A DNA stretch of 64,000 nucleotides from Spirochaetia bacterium UBA5763 (GTDB lineage: Bacteria; Spirochaetota; UBA4802; UBA5550): contig DIEX01000032.1 in NCBI GenBank assembly GCA_002418835.1, positions 1 to 64,000 of the forward strand. The letters are read 5' to 3'. The notes beneath the pieces were generated by a model, which did no database searches, had not been told where the DNA came from, and worked only from the letters and a program-made list of their open reading frames with translations. How positions within the stretch are numbered: the first letter of the stretch is position 1; the number at the start of each line of letters is the position of its first letter. The translations under genes and the position numbers were made by a program. This document shows positions 15,683 to 25,524 of this stretch, piece after piece.

Positions 15683-18600
15683 ATGAATAATAATGATGAT
15701 ATAATTACACCCCAGTTTCAGATATATAATATTTATGACAAAAATGATCACATCTCTGAAGTAGTGTATGAATTTAAACGTCGCTATATTAAACCAGAAG
15801 TTTTTGAGATTGTAACTACCGGCTTTAATAGCTGGAAAAATACTGAATACCGTTGGCTCATAGGTCCTGAGAAAACTGAAGTTACTTCCGATTTAATAAA
15901 ATTTTCAATCCCTGAATCTAATAAATATATACCTCTAATAAACCGGATATTAAAAAAGAATTCTATTGAGGAAATATTAAAGACTGTTATAAACATAACA
16001 GAAAAATATGCATTAATTAACAGCAGAAATATTTTAAACCGATCTATTAAAACATCAAACATTATGGTTGGTAATAATGATATTAAAATAAAACTATCAC
16101 CGTTAAACCTGTTTTGCGATTTATTCTATGGTAAAGATACAATCCCGGATGAAGAATGTATACTGACAGATCTTCTATATCTGGCCCCTGAACATTTTAA
16201 TAACGACGAGCTTTTCCCTGAAGGCGGGGATGAAATCTATTCTCTTGGAGTTATATTTTATGAACTTTTTTCAGGTATTACACCATTTAGATCAACCGAA
16301 TACGATGAACTTATCTATTCACATCTTTTCAGAGAACCCGTCCCAATAAGTAATTTCAATCTGGATATCACTCCGGAAATATCAGATGTAATATCCAGGA
16401 TGCTGAAAAAATCACCATATGACAGATATATAACTTTTAACGGTCTGCTTTATGATCTGGGTCTATGCAAAAAAGCACTATCAGATTTTAAAAAAATAAA
16501 ACTTTTCATTACCGGCACAAAGGATATTCCACGAACTTTAATAATACCTGATAAACTTTATGGACGAGAGGAACATTCCAATCGGATTTTAGAACTTTTC
16601 AATGAAACAAAGAAGGGAACCAACAATGCTGCTTTCATTTCCGGGCCATCTGGAATTGGAAAAACATCTCTAATCAAAAAAACCCTGAAACCACTCATAA
16701 CATCATCCGGGATATTTATAACAGGGAAATGTGAAAATAGAACAAAAAACATACCTTATGAGCCCTTTATAAAGGCTCTTAACCAGCTTATCAGGCCAAT
16801 ACTCGTTGAGCCTCAAGAAATTCAGGGAATCTGGAAAGAGAGTATTCTCAACGCTGTAGGTAACAACGGCGGAATTATAACTGAACTAATACCACCCATG
16901 CATCAGATTCTTGGTGAACAGCCTCCACTCCCTGCTCTGAGTGGAGAAGAAAACAGAAATAGGATCAATAGTGTATTGCTGAAGTTCCTGAATGTTTTCA
17001 TCGAATCCGCTCGAGTTTTCGTTCTATTCATTGACGATATGCAATGGATCGATAATACAACACTGTCTCTTCTAAAATATATAATAACTTCAAAAGCAGT
17101 TAAATCCTTTCTTCTTATTTCATCTTACAGAGATAATGAGGTATCTGAATTTCATAGTCTCCATATATTCAGAAATGAAATTACTTCATCAGGAATTTCA
17201 TGTACTGAAATGAACTTAAAGCATCTTGAATTAAACAGTATTTGCCAGATGTTAAGCGAAACAATAAGAACTGCTAATGCCGAGACACTCTCTCTTGCAG
17301 AACTTGCTTTTAAGTATACGAAAGGGAATCCATTGTATCTTAAAGAATTTATGACGACTCTTTACAGGGAAAAACTATTAAGATTTGATGATGACAGAGG
17401 ATGGGAATGGGACAATACCGGTATTATTGATCTTTACGAATCTGAAGATTTTGTTTCAACAATGATAAGCCGGATGAATAGCCTCCCTTTAAAATCACAA
17501 GAATTTTTAAAATATGCGGCTTGTATCGGATCATCTTTTAATCCGGCAATAATCTCAGAAATAAAAGGAGATGATGAAAATGAAATTCAGGAAATCACAG
17601 ACTTGCTTGCCACTGAAGGTTTTATTGAATCAAACGGAATAGAACTTAAATTTATACACGATAGAATTCACGAATCCGCTGAAGCAATTATCAATAGTCG
17701 GGCAGAAAGTGCTGAGATTCATTACAAAATCGCAGATTATCTTTTTACTTCTATGACGGAAAACGAGAGGGATGAGAATATTTTTATTATAGCTAATCAT
17801 TTTAATGCTGCCATTGAAATATTGAATACTGAAGAGAAAAAAAGACTTATTGAAATAAACTACAGAGCAGGCGAAAAAGCCAAAAGCTCCGTAGCATACG
17901 AACTTGCTCTTATGTATTATCACATTTCAGCTGATATTGCTGAGAAATTAGAAGTAGATAATAACGATAAAATCGAAATTTATCATGAATGTTTTATATG
18001 TGAGTATCTCAATGAGAATTATGAAAACGCATATTCGCTTTTTAATATTATGATGAATCTTTGTGATACAAATGCTCAAAAAGCCAGAATATATAAAACA
18101 AATGTTCTTCTTCTCATGCACCTTAGTAAGCCGGATATGGCCATAGAGATGGGGCTTATTGGTTTAAAGATGCTTGGAGTTAAAACATCCAAAAATCCCG
18201 GCAAACTTGAAATCATTAACGAATACATCAAAACAAAGATATGGTTACAGAGAAAGGATTATAATACTATTTTATCTATGGATAATATAAAAAATCCTGA
18301 CATTCTTATGGCAATGGAACTGATGTACACCTTGTGGATGCCTACTTATGCCTCAAACAAAAATCTTATGAAACTCTTGAGTCTTAAAATGGCAAACTTT
18401 ACAATGAAATATGGTCTTTGCCATATATCACCCTTTGCATTTATAACACTTGGAATGATCTTCGGAACAGGGAGAGAACACTATTCTGAAGGTTATGAAT
18501 TTGGACGTCTAGCTCTTCAGATGACCGAGAATAAAACAATCATGAATAGAGAAGTTGAATGTGTAATCAATGTATTTTTTGCATCTTTTCACGCTCAGTG

Positions 18601-20395
18601 GATGAAAAGCTACGAGTATTCAATTCCATTTTTCAAAAAGGCTCATGAATTTGGAACAAAATACGGAATCATCTATTATTCCAGACTGAGTAGAGTTTTT
18701 TATACAGCTACGCGACTATTGAAAGGAGATAACCTTGATAATGTAATGAAGGAATCTCTGGAGCAGATTAACAGTATGCATTTGCCTGGCAATGCTCACT
18801 GGTATGCAATTATGAGTATGATAAAAAACATCTTCTATCTGCAGGTAGGTGATACTGACTTTTTTTATAAGGATATGAAACTTGATGATAGTGATTTTTT
18901 AAACAATCTCAAAAAGCTTGAAGTAAGACAACCTCTTCATTGGTTTACGGTATTCCGTTCAAAAGCATTACTTATTTTCCAAAAATTTGATGATGCTCTT
19001 ATCAATATGGAAATAGCTGAATCGGTACTACACTGGCATTTCGCATCATCTATTATAACCGAACACTGTTTTATACAATCAATTGCGATTCTCAACAGAA
19101 CAATAAAAAAAGATATATTAAACCGGTTTCGTTATTCTATTATACTACGAAGAAATCTACGTAACCTTAAAAAAGCCGCAAAATCATCACCGGAAAATTT
19201 TCTGCACAAATACTTCCTCGTCCTGGGAGAAAAGAATAAAAAAAGAATACATAGCATCAATTCAACAAAGTACTATGACATGGCTATACAACAAGCTCAA
19301 AAAACAGGTTTAATTAATGACCTTGCTCTGATTTACGATATGCAGGCATCTTATACTGGAAAGCTCAACCTTAAAGACTCAGAAAAAAGACAGATTGAGA
19401 AAGCACACTTTTACTATAACCTCTGGGGAGCAAAAAGGAAAGTTGAGGATATGGAGATAAAGCATAAATTCCTTCGAACTTCTATTGAAGTTTCACAGGA
19501 ATCACAGCATACTTCAGAAGAAAGCAATAACTCACTTTTAGTTCTTTTTGAGAATATACTTAAAGCAAAAAAAGAAGATGATCCGTATAATAGAATAAAG
19601 AACATATCTGAAATACTTTATAATAATGATTTCGGAGAAAGAATTATATTACTACTCAAAGATGAAAAATCCTTATCTGTTAGTTTCGTTATAGATTCTA
19701 ACGGTTTAACATATTATGAAAAAGCCGGGAACAAAGATTTGCCTTTCTTTGATGATATAACTGAACTAATAAAAAAAACTAACAGTTCTGAAGAGTATTT
19801 TACAGGAACAATTGACACAAGCGTAAACAAGACCAACACTTTCTACGCTGCTTTACCTATTACAAACAGTAAAAACATTGAGGGGTATTTTGTTTTGCAG
19901 AAATACACAAGACCTTTTACTGATATGGATAAAAGGATTATCAGAATTCTTGCTTCCATATTGCAAGATACCGTCGATAAAAACATTTGGATGAAACATA
20001 AAGCTGTTGATTTAAAAAAAGACCTAATATCTTCCAACCTTAATGATCTAATTAGAAACAGACTTTTAAAAATAATGGAACTGGATAAAATATTTCTCAC
20101 GGAGGATCTAACTCTTACAATGCTTGCGAAGGAACTCGAGACGTCACCACAGCAGCTTTCGGAGTATATAAATAATAATCTTAATATGAATTTTAATTCT
20201 TTTATAAACCGTTATAGAATAGAAGAAGCCAAAAAAATATTGGCAGAAGATCCGGAAAGACCTGTTCTAAATATCGCCTATGATGTAGGATTTAATTCTA
20301 TATCTGTATTCTATAATGCTTTTCTTAAATGTGAAGGAATACCTCCCGCAAAATATCGCAAATTTTCATTAAAAAGCGAAATAAAACCAAATTAA
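15683..20395 (+). CDS. Giant pseudokinase-AAA-repeat-GAF-AraC regulator 1
   Basis: A 1570-residue protein, taking the ATG at 15683, which gives nearly the length of its paralogue (1572). In order: a Ser/Thr-kinase-like domain (about 15-260), an AAA ATPase with GPSGIGKT near 321-328 and VLFIDDMQWID near 447-457, a long helical-repeat region (about 640-1280), a GAF-like region (about 1310-1450) and a C-terminal AraC pair of HTH motifs (about 1470-1565: LTMLAKELETSPQQLSEYI and NIAYDVGFNSISVFYNAF). The kinase core lacks catalytic residues: the HRDxKxxN loop reads NRSIKTSN and no DFG is seen. It should be a soluble signal-integrating transcription factor. It diverges from the Fe-S/RdhA-like operon and converges on regulator 2 with 8 bases between stops. 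Confidence 0.85.
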   Translation: MNNNDDIITPQFQIYNIYDKNDHISEVVYEFKRRYIKPEVFEIVTTGFNSWKNTEYRWLIGPEKTEVTSDLIKFSIPESNKYIPLINRILKKNSIEEILKTVINITEKYALINSRNILNRSIKTSNIMVGNNDIKIKLSPLNLFCDLFYGKDTIPDEECILTDLLYLAPEHFNNDELFPEGGDEIYSLGVIFYELFSGITPFRSTEYDELIYSHLFREPVPISNFNLDITPEISDVISRMLKKSPYDRYITFNGLLYDLGLCKKALSDFKKIKLFITGTKDIPRTLIIPDKLYGREEHSNRILELFNETKKGTNNAAFISGPSGIGKTSLIKKTLKPLITSSGIFITGKCENRTKNIPYEPFIKALNQLIRPILVEPQEIQGIWKESILNAVGNNGGIITELIPPMHQILGEQPPLPALSGEENRNRINSVLLKFLNVFIESARVFVLFIDDMQWIDNTTLSLLKYIITSKAVKSFLLISSYRDNEVSEFHSLHIFRNEITSSGISCTEMNLKHLELNSICQMLSETIRTANAETLSLAELAFKYTKGNPLYLKEFMTTLYREKLLRFDDDRGWEWDNTGIIDLYESEDFVSTMISRMNSLPLKSQEFLKYAACIGSSFNPAIISEIKGDDENEIQEITDLLATEGFIESNGIELKFIHDRIHESAEAIINSRAESAEIHYKIADYLFTSMTENERDENIFIIANHFNAAIEILNTEEKKRLIEINYRAGEKAKSSVAYELALMYYHISADIAEKLEVDNNDKIEIYHECFICEYLNENYENAYSLFNIMMNLCDTNAQKARIYKTNVLLLMHLSKPDMAIEMGLIGLKMLGVKTSKNPGKLEIINEYIKTKIWLQRKDYNTILSMDNIKNPDILMAMELMYTLWMPTYASNKNLMKLLSLKMANFTMKYGLCHISPFAFITLGMIFGTGREHYSEGYEFGRLALQMTENKTIMNREVECVINVFFASFHAQWMKSYEYSIPFFKKAHEFGTKYGIIYYSRLSRVFYTATRLLKGDNLDNVMKESLEQINSMHLPGNAHWYAIMSMIKNIFYLQVGDTDFFYKDMKLDDSDFLNNLKKLEVRQPLHWFTVFRSKALLIFQKFDDALINMEIAESVLHWHFASSIITEHCFIQSIAILNRTIKKDILNRFRYSIILRRNLRNLKKAAKSSPENFLHKYFLVLGEKNKKRIHSINSTKYYDMAIQQAQKTGLINDLALIYDMQASYTGKLNLKDSEKRQIEKAHFYYNLWGAKRKVEDMEIKHKFLRTSIEVSQESQHTSEESNNSLLVLFENILKAKKEDDPYNRIKNISEILYNNDFGERIILLLKDEKSLSVSFVIDSNGLTYYEKAGNKDLPFFDDITELIKKTNSSEEYFTGTIDTSVNKTNTFYAALPITNSKNIEGYFVLQKYTRPFTDMDKRIIRILASILQDTVDKNIWMKHKAVDLKKDLISSNLNDLIRNRLLKIMELDKIFLTEDLTLTMLAKELETSPQQLSEYINNNLNMNFNSFINRYRIEEAKKILAEDPERPVLNIAYDVGFNSISVFYNAFLKCEGIPPAKYRKFSLKSEIKPN

Positions 20396-20403
20396 TAAAA
20401 AAT

Positions 20404-23400
20404 TTAATCCCGCCTGTATCCTTTTGCGTCACCTTTATCATTGAGTTTCCTGAATGCCGCAGGTGTTATATCCTCGAATTTGATGAATGCCTTATAAAAA
20501 ACTGACAGAGAATTAAACCCCACTTCAAAGGCGATATTGAGAATAGTTTTATCACTATTCTCAAGTATAATTTTCTTTGCTTCTTCTATCCTGTATTTGT
20601 TTATAAAGGAATTAAAATTCATATCAAAATAATTATTAATGAACTCTGACAGCTGTGGCGGAGTTATACCTATCTCCTTTGCCAGCATAGGCAGAGTGAG
20701 CTCTTCTGTTAAATAAACTTTTTCAGTATTGATCTTATGCATCAACCTGCTCATGATCACATTGTTAAATGTATTATTATCTTTCCTGACATCAGAGCTT
20801 GCCCTCTTTCTTTCAGGCACGTTTTCGAAAAGCGGTGAGGAAAATGCAGCAATTGTATATATACTCCTCTTCTCATCCTCGCTGAAATTATCTTTTTTCT
20901 TCTCCAGATATAAAGCAAAATGAACTCGCCCTCTCTGTTCAAAGGGAATAACTGCAATGGATACATTTCCGGAAACACCGCTATCAATCATACTGTTGAT
21001 GAAGTTAACCCCCTTCTTATAATCCCTATTCCTATGATTGAATATATCTCCGATCTTATCGACCATTGTAAATTTCTGTGGTTCACCATGGAAAGTGAAG
21101 AATCCATCACTCATTTCCGAGGTGATCATTATCTGCTCTTTGTCGGCAACAAGAAAACAGATTCTGTCAGCAATACCTCCTGAGTATACAATATTTGAAA
21201 TTTTCTCAATTACTACATTCATTTCCTGCTCATAACTTATACTCATAAGATCATCTATAATGTCTGTAAGAATACTTGACTCCATTCCAACAGAAGCTGA
21301 ACCTTTTCTTCCCGCGTCATCAGATATGAGAAATGAATGCTCATACTCAAGCCTCTTTACCTTGGTGTGCGCCCCCCACAATTTGTAGCATTCATAAGCG
21401 CACCTGATAGAGTTCCTATATAACTCCTCCGCTCCTGATTCTCTGTAGAATTTTGAAGCAAGCTCATAAGCAAGGGCTGCGTCATTATTAAAACTATTCC
21501 TTTTTGAAAAATCAATAGCCCGGTTATAAAACAGAAGAGCCTTATATCTGAATATAGATCTTTTCAGAAGCTCGGCTTTAAGCAGTAGATATTTATGGTT
21601 AAAATTTTCAGGTGCACTCTTGGCACATCTTTTGATAAACATCATATTGCCTTTAATTATGAACCACTCCTTCAATCTTCTAATGAAACTTTTTTTCATC
21701 GTGCTGTTTAGTATTGAAATTGTCTTGATATAAAGGTGTTCAAAAATTACAGTTGATGCGAAATGCCAGTTTACGACACGGTCAGCAGAGTGAATATCTT
21801 GCAGCGCTTCATCAAAATCTCCTAACTGCATATTCACCTTTGCTCTAAAAAGATAGAACCAGTGGAGTGGCTGCCTCACTTCACCCTCTTTGAGTTCTGT
21901 AATAAACCCCCTCTCCGCAAGCCTGGTATTCTGGAGAGAATCATAGTCGGTCATTAGCTCAATATTCCGTTTAATTGAGCTAATGGCTTTTGTCGCAAAC
22001 CAGGGGTTGTCATTATTCATCTTTATATCCCGGAGATACTCATCGCAAAGTTTGCTCACCTCATGAAGGTTTTCACCCTGTATAAGCCTGGTTGCCACGA
22101 AGAATACCCTGTTCAAAGCGGTGTAGTATATGAGCCCGTTCTTCAGCCCAATCTCATTTGCTTTGTTGAAGAAAGGCATAGACTTGCTATAATGATTAAT
22201 CCATGATGACTGGAAGCTTGCAAAATAGTAGTTCAGTATGCACTCCATTTTAGCATTTTTCTCTATTTCATTAAGCCGGAGAGAAAGCATACCGAGGTTA
22301 TATCCGTATCTGAATTTACCCCTCCCCGTGCCATAGATTATTCCGAGGGCCATGAACGCAAAAGGGGATATGTGGCACAAGCCGTGATCAAGCGTAATAT
22401 TCGCCATCTTCAGGGTCAGAAGCTTCATGAGTGAATGGCTGTACGCATAGGCCGGCATCCACAACTCAAAGAGGAGCTCCATCGCCGCGAGGATCTCATC
22501 GCTATTCAGCTTTTTCATCTCCAGAATTGATTCAGGATCCCTTCGCAGCATTTTCATTCTGAACGCGGCCAACTCTCTTAAAATCGGCACAAGTCCAGGT
22601 CTTTTGCTGATCTTTATATCAATGAGGCTTAAACCTTTTATCCCCATTTCAATAGCCATTTCAGGCTTGCTGAAATTAAAAAGGAGCATACAATTGATAG
22701 TATAAATTCTTACCCTCTCACCCCTAGTCTTTGCCATTCGGTTAAGCATGGAAAAAAGTTCATAAGATCTCTCCATATTGTCCATCATGTATTCACAGAT
22801 AAAGCATTCAGTATATACCTTTATGAGATATTCATGCATCTCCTCACCCCGTATAACACCCTCCTCCTGTATAAGCTCACTTGCGCCGTAGAAACATTTA
22901 AGTGCAGCTTCATATGCATAGGATTTTTTGGCCTTCTCTCCGGCTTTGCTTTTGAGAAATGCCAATGTGGACTTTTCCTCGTTATCAAGCATTGTCTTCG
23001 CAAATGTAAGGTGATTTATTATGTCAAACAGGTAATTGTCATTACCTTCCGCGATCCTCCTATTCATGAGCACCTGACCAATCCTATAGTGTATCCTGCA
23101 AATTTCACTCTCTGTAAGGAGCGACAGCGCTCCCTCTATTATTTTATCATGTACAAACACGTAGTCGCTACTCCTCTGCCTGTAATATCCGTCCCGGATC
23201 AGAGACTTAATCTCCTCGTCAATAAATTCAGCTGGAACTTCCATCACCTCACTTAGAAGGCCGGTACTGAAAGTATTTCCTATACAGCTTGTGTACTTTA
23301 GTATCTCTATTGCGACAGGCTTATGTTCATTCATCCTGTTTATCATGGTTCTTATTACACTGTCTGTTTCATATATCCGGAGAATCTGGCTGTTATCCCA

Positions 23401-25122
23401 GATCCATCCCTTTCCATGGCTGTGCTTAAGTATCCCTCTTTTGTAAATATTTCCCAAAAACTCTCTTATATAAAGCGGATTCCCTTCAGTGAACCGAAGT
23501 GTAAGTTCAGAGAGTTCCCGAACCCTATGATCGCTTATGCGGATTGTGTCCGATATTATTCTGTTGATGTTTGAGATATCAAGGGGTTTAAGTATAACCT
23601 CCTGCTCATTTGCAACAGTACCGCGGATCTCCTCCCTAAAAATTTTAAGATTGTGAAACTCCGTTATCTCATTATCTCTGTATGAGCAGATAAAGAGAAG
23701 GGATTCAACATCTCCTGAGCTCACAAGATACTTGACCAGAGAAAGGGAAGCCGAATCTATCCACTGCGCATCATCAATAAAAATTATAAGTATCTGCTTG
23801 GGAGGGGCGAAAACCTTGATGAGCCTTGAGAGGATAATATTCATCCTGTTTTTATTCTCATCACTCTCAAGTGCCTGCATCGGAGGAGGCTCGCCTATCA
23901 ACTCTTTAAACCTCGGGATCATGTCTACAATAATCCCGCCATTGTCTCCGATTGTATAAACAATACTATCTCTCCATATCTGCTGTATTTCATATGGCTC
24001 AAGAAGTATCAGATCAATAATATGGTTAAAGGCTTTTACAAGGGGTGAATAAGGTATGTTCCTTTTTATAGCTTCACACTTTCCTGAAAGGAAATATACT
24101 GTATCCCCGGCAATTGGTTTAATTGTTCTTTCAATAAGAGCCGTTTTACCTATACCTGAAGCTCCGGCAATGAAGAGCACCTGCTTTGAGCCCCTTCTCG
24201 CAGATTCAAGTGAACTTTTTATTACCGAATCAGCCTCCTCCCGTCCGTAAAGTTTTGCCGGCAACCTCAGTACCTCAGGTATATCGTACTGCCCGAGGAT
24301 AAAATTTACCCCCTGTTCATGCTTCTGAATATTTTCGAGAGAGATTTTCAGATCATGAATAAGACCCGGAATTGTAAGGTACCTATCATCCCTTGACTTG
24401 GCAATCATCTTCATTATTATTTCCGATACTTCCGGAGGAATACTCTGGTTCAAACTCATTGGTGGTACAGGCTGCCTGTACTGATGTGAGTATACAAGTT
24501 CATCAGGCTCATCCGACTGAAACGGTGTGATCCCGGTAAGAATTTCGTAAAGTATTATGCCGAGTGAATATATGTTACTGCTGATGTCTGACGACTGTTC
24601 TCCATATATCAGGAGTTCAGGAGCTGTATATTTCAGTTCGTTTATAATGAATTCCGTTTCTGGTATCTGGTTTTTCCCATACCTGATATCTGAGGCAGTA
24701 TTAAGCAGGGAGAATATAATAGTGACTCCTTTTTCATCCGGAATAATATTTTCAGGTTTTATAATTCGGTTAAAAAGCCCTGTCTCACTGAGTAAAAAAA
24801 TCTTTTCTGCAGCATCTACTACCAGCTCTAAAGCTGCCTCAGTTTTTATTTTTCCACGTTTTTTCAGATTATTTTCCAGATTTTTATCTGTTTTAAAACA
24901 ATTAATATATATTACATCATTTCCTGTTGATTCAATTGCTGGCATCTCCAACCAATCGAAACCCGTTTTAGAGTATGTACCAGCCTGCATAACCAGTGAC
25001 TTTAATATATCTTCTTTTATATACTTTGCCCTCACCTCATACATCAATCTCCTGCTGCTGCCCTTTCTGTCTGTTTCATTGAACAGGGTAAACTGATCAT
25101 TGCTGAATAATACTTCTTTCAT
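20404..25122 (-). CDS. Giant pseudokinase-AAA-repeat-GAF-AraC regulator 2
   Basis: A 1572-residue paralogue of regulator 1 with the same domain order: kinase-like (about 10-262; NIYSLGIILYEILTGITPF, RDDRYLTIPGLIHDL), AAA ATPase (GASGIGKT at 320-327; IIFIDDAQWID), long helical repeats, GAF-like region and AraC HTH at the end (LPMLAKEIGITPPQLSEFI, NIAFEVGFNSLSVFYKAF). The catalytic loop reads NRIIKPEN, so the proton-acceptor Asp is missing and the DFG is absent (SLLNT). GGAG lies six bases before the ATG. It is divergent from rdhA2. The two paralogues read as duplicated activators, each placed beside one RDase unit; ligand or signal unknown. Confidence 0.85.
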   Translation of the reverse strand: MKEVLFSNDQFTLFNETDRKGSSRRLMYEVRAKYIKEDILKSLVMQAGTYSKTGFDWLEMPAIESTGNDVIYINCFKTDKNLENNLKKRGKIKTEAALELVVDAAEKIFLLSETGLFNRIIKPENIIPDEKGVTIIFSLLNTASDIRYGKNQIPETEFIINELKYTAPELLIYGEQSSDISSNIYSLGIILYEILTGITPFQSDEPDELVYSHQYRQPVPPMSLNQSIPPEVSEIIMKMIAKSRDDRYLTIPGLIHDLKISLENIQKHEQGVNFILGQYDIPEVLRLPAKLYGREEADSVIKSSLESARRGSKQVLFIAGASGIGKTALIERTIKPIAGDTVYFLSGKCEAIKRNIPYSPLVKAFNHIIDLILLEPYEIQQIWRDSIVYTIGDNGGIIVDMIPRFKELIGEPPPMQALESDENKNRMNIILSRLIKVFAPPKQILIIFIDDAQWIDSASLSLVKYLVSSGDVESLLFICSYRDNEITEFHNLKIFREEIRGTVANEQEVILKPLDISNINRIISDTIRISDHRVRELSELTLRFTEGNPLYIREFLGNIYKRGILKHSHGKGWIWDNSQILRIYETDSVIRTMINRMNEHKPVAIEILKYTSCIGNTFSTGLLSEVMEVPAEFIDEEIKSLIRDGYYRQRSSDYVFVHDKIIEGALSLLTESEICRIHYRIGQVLMNRRIAEGNDNYLFDIINHLTFAKTMLDNEEKSTLAFLKSKAGEKAKKSYAYEAALKCFYGASELIQEEGVIRGEEMHEYLIKVYTECFICEYMMDNMERSYELFSMLNRMAKTRGERVRIYTINCMLLFNFSKPEMAIEMGIKGLSLIDIKISKRPGLVPILRELAAFRMKMLRRDPESILEMKKLNSDEILAAMELLFELWMPAYAYSHSLMKLLTLKMANITLDHGLCHISPFAFMALGIIYGTGRGKFRYGYNLGMLSLRLNEIEKNAKMECILNYYFASFQSSWINHYSKSMPFFNKANEIGLKNGLIYYTALNRVFFVATRLIQGENLHEVSKLCDEYLRDIKMNNDNPWFATKAISSIKRNIELMTDYDSLQNTRLAERGFITELKEGEVRQPLHWFYLFRAKVNMQLGDFDEALQDIHSADRVVNWHFASTVIFEHLYIKTISILNSTMKKSFIRRLKEWFIIKGNMMFIKRCAKSAPENFNHKYLLLKAELLKRSIFRYKALLFYNRAIDFSKRNSFNNDAALAYELASKFYRESGAEELYRNSIRCAYECYKLWGAHTKVKRLEYEHSFLISDDAGRKGSASVGMESSILTDIIDDLMSISYEQEMNVVIEKISNIVYSGGIADRICFLVADKEQIMITSEMSDGFFTFHGEPQKFTMVDKIGDIFNHRNRDYKKGVNFINSMIDSGVSGNVSIAVIPFEQRGRVHFALYLEKKKDNFSEDEKRSIYTIAAFSSPLFENVPERKRASSDVRKDNNTFNNVIMSRLMHKINTEKVYLTEELTLPMLAKEIGITPPQLSEFINNYFDMNFNSFINKYRIEEAKKIILENSDKTILNIAFEVGFNSLSVFYKAFIKFEDITPAAFRKLNDKGDAKGYRRD

Positions 25123-25524
25123 AAAAACTCCATTCCATCGAATTAATACTGAATTCCGGAAATTTCAGAACATATGATAAGGCTATAATATATAATGATA
25201 AGCAAAAAAGTATTCCTTCTTTGTAAATCAACAATTCCGGATTTATTTTACGAATAGAACGTGAAGATAAAATGAGTAAAAATCGAAGCGTATCCTGACG
25301 TGAATAGGGGCGTTTCACTGAGTACTTTTTATTAAGTCAGTTCTTATCAGAGAATGTTACACTACTTCAGATTTTTTTACCTTTATGAAGTTTTAATGCC
25401 CCCTGAATATAATTCAGCACTTCACTTCCGGTACAGGAAAAAGATTATTGCATTACGGGGAGGGAGTCTGATCAAGCGGGTCTGATCAACCGAAAAAAAG
25501 AGTAAAAATATTTTGGAGGTTTTT
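25123..25524. promoter_or_regulatory. Divergent promoter region between regulator 2 and rdhA2
   Basis: A 402-base spacer with no supported gene. Near the regulator side is a near-palindrome CTGAATTCCGGAAATTTCAG (25149-25168) and AATTCCGGATTTA (25233-25245), one base different from the AATTCCTGATTTA half-site at the regulator 1 promoter. Near rdhA2, GTCTGATCAA occurs twice (around 25467 and 25480). A good ribosome site, GGAGG, precedes rdhA2. Confidence 0.4.

Noticed and set aside
17185..17205. A TCAGGAATT-like match inside the regulator 1 coding sequence
   Set aside because: It lacks the palindromic partner and lies well within the coding sequence, so it is probably a chance match.
25097..25318. 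A 73-codon minus-strand frame in the regulator 2/rdhA2 spacer
   Set aside because: It overlaps the regulator start, has no ribosome site and lies over candidate operator sites; it looks like a chance frame.
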